This document shows, piece by piece, positions 7,159 through 11,281 of a DNA stretch of 11,281 bases. Positions within the stretch are counted from its first letter, which is position 1; each line of letters opens with the position of its first letter. The stretch spans positions 1 through 11,281 of the forward strand of contig JAFYGD010000173.1 in the NCBI GenBank assembly GCA_017543415.1, read 5' to 3'. The notes under the pieces are model-generated. The model worked only from the letters and a program-made list of their open reading frames with translations. It was not told the DNA's origin and searched no databases. The DNA is from Eubacterium sp. Lineage in GTDB: Bacteria > Bacillota > Clostridia > Oscillospirales > Acutalibacteraceae. The position numbers and the translations under genes were made by a program.

Positions 7159-8493
7159 TTATTTTGCGGAATTTTCAATAAGTCTGTTTTCGTCAATGGA
7201 AAGCAGGAAGGAGGCATAGGAATCGGGACGGTGGCTGTCGCCGAAATAGGTTGCGCCGATTTTGCCGCCCGTTGCGCCGCCGAGCCCCTCCTGAAATACG
7301 AAGAAGCCGGAGGTTTTTCTTAAAACCTTTGTTGTACCGAGAAGGTCAACCGCGCTTGCAAGAAGAAGGTACATAGCCTTGTTTGCCTGGGCAATTTCCT
7401 CCTCGTTCCTGCCGCCTGCAATATAAGCGCAAAGCGTGTACTTAAAGTATTCGTAAGGAGTAACCGTTTTAAAGCACTCCTTCATTTTTGTGTTATAGAA
7501 GGTGTCAAAATCCGTAATGTTATCGCCCATAATGTCAATAACCTTTTCGGTAGTTGAATTGCCCTTCTTGAACGGGTGGAACTCCCTGTCCTTAACGAAT
7601 TTTGTATAATACTGCTGCATATCGCGCTTCATATCTGCATAGTCGCCAAGGCCCCTGTTATCGCTGCCCATAAGGCGGAAAAACCTTCCGAACTTTGAAA
7701 AGCCGCACTTTGCGGGGAATACCATAGTAACGAAATCCTCGGGGTTGAGGATATTGATAATTCTCTCGTAATCCGGGTTATCGTCTATTTCCGAAGTAAC
7801 GATTGCGTTAGGAGTTGCAAGGCAGTAGGTAAAAATATTTTCCGGCTTGATTTTATGAGAGCCGAAGCCGCCGAGCTTAAACAGCTTTACTGCAAGAAGG
7901 TTTGCCGCCGCGCCGCGGCTGTGGCCGATAATAAGAAGCTTTGTTTCATATTCGCTCGGGTACTTATCAAGGTAAGCGGTGAGCTGCTGATACATATAAT
8001 CCCTTGCGTCTGCAAAGCCAAGGTGAACCTTGCCCTTTTCCTCAAAGCCCGCGTAACCGTTGCCGCCGTTAGCCTCTCTGTCAACGCCGAGCGGGTCAAA
8101 ATTTGAAAACCACTGGCGCTTATAGGAGCCCATAAATGCGGTAAGCACAAAGTTATACATCTTACCGTCAAGCTCAAGCTCCCTGCGGGCGGTGAAATAG
8201 CTTATCTGGTCGCGCTCCGCGCAGCCGTTGATTTCAACGTCAGTCAGCCCGATTTCCCTTAAGGCGCGCTCAAGGTTAGGCTGCTGATTTTTAAAGCCCG
8301 TTGCCGTAATTTCCTCGGTTTCGCTCGGCGTATCGTAACCGAGCACCGTCATAACGGCGCAGAATCTTGCAAGGTCAAAGTTGAATTCCTTTGAATCCTT
8401 TGCAAACCAGTTATAATCGTAATTAACGTCTGCAACGCCCTCTATACCGTCGCAGATAAAATTGCACTTATATGTGCCTTTAAGATTTTCCAT
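7159..8493 (-). CDS. Class 3 lipase-like alpha/beta hydrolase
   Basis: This 444-residue protein has a lipase class 3 style catalytic triad. The nucleophile elbow is IIGHSRGAAA (S192). The acid is D253 in ILNPEDFVTMVFP, which matches the 'N-x-x-D-x-V-P' pattern of the family. The base is probably H421 in GDSHRPDSY near the C-terminus. No signal peptide or membrane segment is seen, so it appears intracellular. The start at 8493 is chosen over an upstream ATG (8517) because AAGGGGAG lies 6 bases before it. It has its own promoter (8536-8564) right after the terminator of the upstream operon. Substrate is unknown; a lipid or ester hydrolase is the reasonable guess. Confidence 0.88.
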   Translation of the reverse strand: MENLKGTYKCNFICDGIEGVADVNYDYNWFAKDSKEFNFDLARFCAVMTVLGYDTPSETEEITATGFKNQQPNLERALREIGLTDVEINGCAERDQISYFTARRELELDGKMYNFVLTAFMGSYKRQWFSNFDPLGVDREANGGNGYAGFEEKGKVHLGFADARDYMYQQLTAYLDKYPSEYETKLLIIGHSRGAAANLLAVKLFKLGGFGSHKIKPENIFTYCLATPNAIVTSEIDDNPDYERIINILNPEDFVTMVFPAKCGFSKFGRFFRLMGSDNRGLGDYADMKRDMQQYYTKFVKDREFHPFKKGNSTTEKVIDIMGDNITDFDTFYNTKMKECFKTVTPYEYFKYTLCAYIAGGRNEEEIAQANKAMYLLLASAVDLLGTTKVLRKTSGFFVFQEGLGGATGGKIGATYFGDSHRPDSYASFLLSIDENRLIENSAK

Positions 8494-8535
8494 AAATACT
8501 CCCCTTATGTTAAACAACTTTTGTTTATTTATTAT

Positions 8536-8564
8536 AGAATATTATAATTTAAAGTTCTTGTCAA
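8536..8564 (-). promoter_or_regulatory. Promoter of the lipase-like gene
   Basis: On the minus strand a perfect TTGACA (8564-8559) is followed after 17 bases by TATTCT (8541-8536), in a very AT-rich stretch. The -35 lies immediately next to the U-tract of the preceding terminator, so this intergenic region ends one unit and starts the next. Confidence 0.7.
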
Positions 8565-8565
8565 G

Positions 8566-8588
8566 AAAAAAGCCCTCATAAAGAGGGC
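8566..8588 (-). terminator. Terminator of the glycosylase operon
   Basis: Stem GCCCTC / GAGGGC (8588-8583 with 8577-8572 on the minus strand), a 5-base loop, then six T (8571-8566). It lies 3 bases after the stop of the DNA glycosylase gene. Confidence 0.85.
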
Positions 8589-8591
8589 GCG

Positions 8592-9077
8592 CTAAACAAT
8601 TTCCTTCCATTTTTCCGTAAGCCCATCAAGGCTCCACGCTGCGTTGGCGGGGCTTGTTGAGGGAAGGCATACTGCCTTTATTCCCGTTTTGCTTTCAATA
8701 TATTTTCTGTAAAGCTCGTCAGCCTTTTTGCCGTTGGTGAAAATGCGGGTAATCTTACTTTCGTTTATTATGTAATTAATGTTGTTTGGAACGGCGTTTT
8801 TTATGCTGCTGTCGGCAGAGCCGGTAATTTCGCAGGAGTGAATTACGTCCCAAACGGCAATATTGTTTCTTAAAAGAAGCGCCTTCTTTTCCTCAATGGT
8901 TTCGGGTGTTTTTTCGTTGCAAACGCCTGCAACAACGCGCCAGAAACGGTTTTGCGGGTGGCCGTAAAAGAAGCCGTATTCCCTTGATTTTACGGACGGA
9001 AAGGAGCCTAAAACAAGCACCCTTGAGTTTTTATCATACACCGGCGGTATGGGGTGAATTATTGCTTTTGTTTTCAT
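8592..9077 (-). CDS. DNA-deoxyinosine (hypoxanthine-DNA) glycosylase, uracil-DNA glycosylase superfamily
   Basis: This 161-residue protein belongs to the hypoxanthine-DNA glycosylase branch (family 6) of the UDG superfamily. The enzyme cuts out hypoxanthine arising from deaminated adenine and starts base excision repair. Visible marks are the substrate loop LGSFPS (23-28), the YGHPQNRFW segment (38-46), AVWDVI (74-79), and the C-terminal LPSTSPAN loop (138-145) typical of this branch. Length is normal. Its ATG overlaps the stop of the upstream S51-like gene (ATGA), so translation is coupled, and a terminator follows directly. The family call is firm; the exact base specificity is by homology. 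Confidence 0.9.
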   Translation of the reverse strand: MKTKAIIHPIPPVYDKNSRVLVLGSFPSVKSREYGFFYGHPQNRFWRVVAGVCNEKTPETIEEKKALLLRNNIAVWDVIHSCEITGSADSSIKNAVPNNINYIINESKITRIFTNGKKADELYRKYIESKTGIKAVCLPSTSPANAAWSLDGLTEKWKEIV

Positions 9078-9649
9078 TTTTGCACCAGATATTCGTCGTC
9101 TTTTAATGTATAAGCCTTATATTTTCCTTCGGCTAATGCTTTTTCGTAGTAGGGCCTTCTCTCCTCGCAGAAGTGGCAGAAAAGTATTCCGTCAAAAAAT
9201 CCGAGACCGCTGAAATCAGTCAGTCCGACATCGTTGCTGTCAAAAACCTGAACGTGTTCAATGTTCTTTGAGGCGATATGCGCACCCGCGCTTCCGCCGA
9301 TATAAAGCGCTCCGTTTTCAACAAGGCGGATAAGCTCCCTGTCAAAGCCCGTATCGCGCATAGTTTTAAGCATTGCAAAGGTGTTTCCGCCGCCGACATA
9401 CACTGCGTCAACGGTTAAGCCTATATATTTTTCGGGCGTGTTTTTGTTGAAAACCGTAACGTTGGCGCGGGTAAAGCCGAAGCCTTCAAGCCATTTTTTA
9501 AACTTCGCGCTTTTAACGTCCTTGTTGCTCGCCTTTTCGCTCGGGAAAAACAGAACGGTACAGTCCTCAACAGGCTTTGGCAGCTCGTTAATTATTGCCT
9601 CCCTGACAACAGGGCTGTTAAAATCGGTTGAACTCAAAATTAAATGCAT
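9074..9649 (-). CDS. Peptidase S51-family protein (dipeptidase E-like, class I glutamine amidotransferase fold)
   Basis: This 191-residue protein shows a PepE-type fold: GGGNT (86-90) for the oxyanion region and YIGGSAGA with the nucleophile S120. H159 in LFCHF is the likely catalytic histidine, close to the spacing in dipeptidase E. Known members split Asp-X dipeptides, but many relatives have other or unknown substrates, so only the fold and serine nucleophile are safe. The gene starts 2 bases after the stop of the MazG-like gene, with its ribosome binding site (AAAGAGG) inside that gene, and overlaps the glycosylase start. It is the third gene of a compact operon. Confidence 0.85.
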   Translation of the reverse strand: MHLILSSTDFNSPVVREAIINELPKPVEDCTVLFFPSEKASNKDVKSAKFKKWLEGFGFTRANVTVFNKNTPEKYIGLTVDAVYVGGGNTFAMLKTMRDTGFDRELIRLVENGALYIGGSAGAHIASKNIEHVQVFDSNDVGLTDFSGLGFFDGILFCHFCEERRPYYEKALAEGKYKAYTLKDDEYLVQK

Positions 9650-9651
9650 AT

Positions 9652-9966
9652 TTACCTCTTTACGCTTACTAAAAAAATCTTCTTATCAAACGCACCGTTT
9701 TTCTCTTGTTTCTGTTTTTTTAGTTCAAGTATTTCATCAAAGGACGAACCCTGGTTTTTAGCTAACGCTTCAACTACTTCAAGAATATCCGCAAGCTCCA
9801 TTATCTCTCTGCTATGCAAATATTCTTTCGTTTCTTCTTTAAGTTTCTTTTCAAGCGCAACAGTGTATTTTTCACTGTCAAGAATAACCGTTTTTGCTGA
9901 CTGCCCGTTATTTTCTATTATTTCGGGAATATTGTCCCTTACTAATTTGTTGTATGGTATTATCAT
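9652..9966 (-). CDS. MazG-like nucleotide pyrophosphohydrolase (all-alpha NTPase)
   Basis: This 104-residue protein starts with YNKLVRDNIPEII (5-17), the signature of a common MazG/phosphoribosyl-ATP pyrophosphohydrolase-like group. It carries the metal-binding pattern E44-E45-x-x-E48 followed by E57-L-A-D60. Members hydrolyse NTPs or dNTPs to monophosphates and pyrophosphate, often to clear damaged or unwanted nucleotides. A role in histidine synthesis is unlikely because no his genes are near. Its ATG overlaps the stop of the ASCH gene (ATGA). The substrate is not predictable, but its operon partner glycosylase acts on deaminated adenine in DNA. Confidence 0.88.
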   Translation of the reverse strand: MIIPYNKLVRDNIPEIIENNGQSAKTVILDSEKYTVALEKKLKEETKEYLHSREIMELADILEVVEALAKNQGSSFDEILELKKQKQEKNGAFDKKIFLVSVKR

Positions 9967-10301
9967 TTTACTACCTCTATTTCAATTCCTATAACGCCGT
10001 ATTTTTTAATCTGCTCTTTTGAATAGTATAAGAGCATATCGTCGGGTGATGCAGTTGCAAGCTCACCCGGAGCATATCCGCATTTATCAAGCGGTAGCTC
10101 AGCGTAAAGCTCTTCAAAATTTTTGAAGAGATAAAGCGCTTTGACTTTAGCTGTTACTATACCTGCTTTTGCTTTAAAGCAAATTGTATCACCGGTTTTT
10201 ATTTTGCGCCGCTTTTCGTCATACAACCGCAGCTCAATTGTCTTGCTGCCGTTTTTAACGGTTTCAAACGGAGCGTCGTTCAGTTTCATAATATGAGTCA
10301 T
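9963..10301 (-). CDS. ASCH-domain protein
   Basis: This 112-residue protein is a single ASCH (ASC-1 homology, PUA-like) domain. The start PFETVKNGSKTIELRLYDEKRRKIKTGDTICF (11-42) has the conserved G-x-K-x-x-E-x-R pattern (G18, K20, E23, R25) and the 'I-x-x-G-D' turn. The end is YGVIGIEIE (101-109). ASCH proteins bind RNA or act on modified nucleosides (one subgroup hydrolyses N4-acetylcytidine), so a nucleotide or RNA role is likely. The start at 10301 is preferred over the longer frame from 10370 because the predicted promoter (10328-10356) would start transcription inside that extension; a weak GGTGG precedes it. It is the first gene of the four-gene operon. Confidence 0.8.
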   Translation of the reverse strand: MTHIMKLNDAPFETVKNGSKTIELRLYDEKRRKIKTGDTICFKAKAGIVTAKVKALYLFKNFEELYAELPLDKCGYAPGELATASPDDMLLYYSKEQIKKYGVIGIEIEVVK

Positions 10302-10327
10302 ATTCCACCGCCAAAAATTATACTTAT

Positions 10328-10356
10328 ATTTTATCACATACAACGCTTTATTGCAA
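10328..10356 (-). promoter_or_regulatory. Promoter of the ASCH-MazG-S51-glycosylase operon
   Basis: On the minus strand TTGCAA (10356-10351), 17 bases, TAAAAT (10333-10328). Transcription would begin near 10321, about 20 bases before the chosen ATG. An alternative TATAAT sits just downstream but lacks a good -35. Confidence 0.5.
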
Positions 10357-10373
10357 ACTGCAACGCGCAAATG

Positions 10374-10398
10374 AAAAAGCCCTGCTAATCGCGGGACT
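10374..10398 (-). terminator. Terminator of the small membrane protein gene
   Basis: On the minus strand an imperfect 8-bp stem (AGTCCCGC with GCAGGGCT, one mismatch and one G-T pair) and a 5-base loop are followed by five T. The stem overlaps the stop codon of the gene ending at 10385. Confidence 0.6.
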
Positions 10399-10861
10399 CC
10401 TTATTAGATAGATTTCTCTTTCTCTTGTACCTGAATATAAAACAGTTTGCAAGGTTGACGATAAAAGTGGGAATTGGCGCAACTACTGCAGCAAATATAT
10501 TAGAATCAAATCTATCAACTATGTCATATATCAGAGGATATGTAACCCTGTTAGCAAACAAAACTAAAAAGCCAAATGATTCGCTATAATTCCATTCAAT
10601 AACACTATAAACAGTAACAACAGAACTGATAATTGACAACACAATATAAAAAATCAATATGATTCTTTCAGAAATTATATCAGTATAGTATTGTGGCAGA
10701 ATGTAAAAGAACATAAGGAAATTCAAAACCAACATAATAACGGGGACTATGTATAAGATTGATAGAAAAAGAGCAACTGCAGTTGATAGAACAGTCATTA
10801 TCAATTCATAAAATATCAGTAAAACCACTAATCTGATTGAATTACCGCTATTCAATTTCAT
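10385..10861 (-). CDS. Small polytopic membrane protein of unknown function
   Basis: I do not recognise this 158-residue protein. It is strongly hydrophobic with helices near residues 9-30, 32-54, 66-88, possibly 94-112, and 122-143, and a basic tail (R144-Y-K-R-K-R). It is therefore an inner-membrane protein, probably with the tail in the cytosol. The start at 10861 is chosen over an in-frame ATG at 10912 because AAGGTGG lies 7 bases upstream and a candidate promoter ends just before it. The DNA is visibly richer in A and T than the neighbouring genes, which suggests separate acquisition. It stands alone between the operon promoter on one side and the hairpin modules on the other. Confidence 0.7.
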   Translation of the reverse strand: MKLNSGNSIRLVVLLIFYELIMTVLSTAVALFLSILYIVPVIMLVLNFLMFFYILPQYYTDIISERIILIFYIVLSIISSVVTVYSVIEWNYSESFGFLVLFANRVTYPLIYDIVDRFDSNIFAAVVAPIPTFIVNLANCFIFRYKRKRNLSNKESRD

Positions 10862-10883
10862 AATTATCCCACCTTTTACCTTA

Positions 10884-10912
10884 CATATAACACAAGTCAA
10901 AACACAATGCAA
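10884..10912 (-). promoter_or_regulatory. Candidate promoter of the small membrane protein gene
   Basis: On the minus strand TTGCAT (10912-10907), 17 bases, TATATG (10889-10884). The start would be near 10877, leaving a short leader with the AAGGTGG site. Weak matches, so tentative. Confidence 0.35.
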
Positions 10913-10960
10913 CCTCTGTCTGTTAAAATTAATATTTAGTTTATGGAGAATTCAGTTCTT

Positions 10961-11072
10961 GAGGCTGCCCTTCGTCCAAACATATTCCGCGATTAAAGAA
11001 TAACGCAAGCGTTAAACTAAAAATCGCTGCATATGTTTCTCCTCTCAGCGGCAGTACAAGTATCTGCCGCTG
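10961..11072. repeat. Structured module copy A (variable hairpin between conserved arms)
   Basis: Plus strand: conserved GAGGCTGCCCTTCGTC (10961-10976), one variable base, then a hairpin (10978-11038). The conserved CTCCTCTCAGC stretch follows, leading into a second hairpin with arms CAGCGGCAG and CTGCCGCTG around a 9-base loop (11046-11072). The variable hairpin pairs AAACATAT with ATATGTTT, then GCGATT with AATCGC, then TAACGC with GCGTTA, with 3-base internal bulges (TCC opposite TGC) after the first stem. Copy B has the same layout with different but still paired bases. Not translated; no transposase inside. Confidence 0.75.
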
Positions 11073-11105
11073 TAACGAATAATGGCTCTTGTAAAAGGCA
11101 AAGAT

Positions 11106-11135
11106 AAAAAAAAGAACAGACGAAAGTCTGTTCTT
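11106..11135 (-). terminator. Terminator downstream of the 5S rRNA 3' end
   Basis: A perfect 10-bp stem (AAGAACAGAC at 11112-11121, GTCTGTTCTT at 11126-11135) on a GAAA loop (TTTC on the minus strand), followed on the minus strand by eight T. It begins 7 bases after the 5S-like 3' end and is typical of the end of an rRNA operon. Confidence 0.85.
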
Positions 11136-11141
11136 CTTTTA

Positions 11142-11176
11142 TGTCGGCATCGACCTATTTTCCCGGGAGGCTGCCC
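11142..11176 (-). rRNA. rrf: 5S ribosomal RNA 3' end (partial, interrupted or truncated)
   Basis: Minus strand: GGGAAAATAGGTCGATGCCG followed by ACA matches the conserved 3' third of bacterial 5S rRNA (loop E strand and helix I 3' strand). The preceding GGGCAGCCTCCC resembles the 3' part of the helix IV hairpin. A strong terminator follows, as after a normal rRNA operon. The expected adjoining 5S sequence upstream is replaced by module B. A CAGCGGCAGATACTTG stretch that also looks like 5S (after helix II) reappears about 80 bases further on, at 11257-11272. Either the 5S gene is split by an insertion or only a 3' fragment remains; the window ends too soon to tell. Confidence 0.5.
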
Positions 11177-11272
11177 TTCGTCAAAACCTCCTGCGTGATT
11201 GAAGTATTGAATAATACTAATAATCACTACGGAGGTTTCTCCTCTCAGCGGCAGTACAAGTATCTGCCGCTG
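11167..11272. repeat. Structured module copy B (variable hairpin between conserved arms)
   Basis: Same organisation as copy A, whose start lies 206 bases to the left. GAGGCTGCCCTTCGTC (11167-11182), one base, a hairpin (11184-11238), then the same CTCCTCTCAGC stretch and the CAGCGGCAG / CTGCCGCTG hairpin (11246-11272). The variable hairpin pairs AAACCTCC with GGAGGTTT, GTGATT with AATCAC, and AGTATT with AATACT around GAAT, again with 3-base internal bulges (TGC opposite TAC). Its first 10 bases coincide with the 5S-like segment read on the minus strand. Sequence outside the two modules differs (AATAATTTG here, TAACGAATA after copy A), so these are true module edges. Confidence 0.75.
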
Positions 11273-11281
11273 AATAATTTG

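Noticed and set aside
11045..11227. A 60-codon minus-strand frame across modules A and B
   Set aside because: It spans a terminator, the 5S 3' end and hairpin arms, so it is chance reading through non-coding RNA sequence.
10961..11272. Glycine riboswitch or hammerhead ribozyme reading of the modules
   Set aside because: Minus-strand GAGAGGAG, a hairpin and CGAAGGGCA recall a glycine aptamer, but the later conserved strand is missing and no gene is controlled. The hammerhead core CUGANGA is not present either.
10961..11281. CRISPR array
   Set aside because: Only two copies, about 110 nt each, with structured and covarying centres and no short identical repeats or cas genes.

Overview
The window looks like chromosomal DNA from a low-to-mid GC gut Clostridium relative (Oscillospirales/Ruminococcaceae-like). 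The evidence is strong AGGAGG-type ribosome binding sites, TTGACA/TATAAT-type promoters, a PBSX-type phage packaging module, a BlaI/BlaR1 pair, and a Firmicutes-like 5S rRNA 3' end. The assignment is an inference from gene families and style.

Layout. (1) 1-1648, minus strand: the edge of a prophage or prophage remnant, in the order small terminase, large terminase, start of the portal gene. (2) 1649-1888: a compact divergent control region. It holds a minus-strand promoter whose leader contains an intrinsic terminator, and a plus-strand promoter with two BlaI-type dyad operators. (3) 1889-5012, plus strand: a BlaI-family repressor and a 920-residue BlaR1-type membrane metalloprotease with a large extracellular part that lacks a recognisable penicillin-binding domain. 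(4) 5064-6837, minus strand: a histidine phosphatase followed by DAHP synthase, ending in a hairpin terminator shared with the blaR1-like gene. (5) 6857-7134: a 278-bp non-coding element with 25-bp terminal inverted repeats that can fold almost entirely into a Y shape (MITE-like). (6) 7159-8493, minus strand: a class 3 lipase-like hydrolase with its own promoter. (7) 8592-10301, minus strand: a tightly coupled four-gene operon (ASCH-domain protein, MazG-like nucleotide pyrophosphohydrolase, S51 peptidase-like protein, hypoxanthine-DNA glycosylase). (8) 10385-10861, minus strand: an AT-rich gene for a small membrane protein. (9) 10961-11281: two direct copies of an about 110-nt structured module. 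Their outer parts are nearly identical, but their central hairpins differ in sequence while keeping base pairing. They flank, and one interrupts or abuts, the 3' end of a 5S rRNA gene and its terminator.

How parts work together. The BlaI/BlaR1 pair should be an autoregulated signal-to-proteolysis switch, but its ligand is unclear and no beta-lactamase gene is adjacent. The four-gene operon combines a nucleotide-pool pyrophosphohydrolase with a glycosylase for deaminated adenine, which suggests a nucleotide and DNA damage housekeeping unit. The most unusual item is the pair of covarying hairpin modules at the 5S rRNA end. The MITE-like element and the odd sensor domain of the BlaR1 homologue come next.
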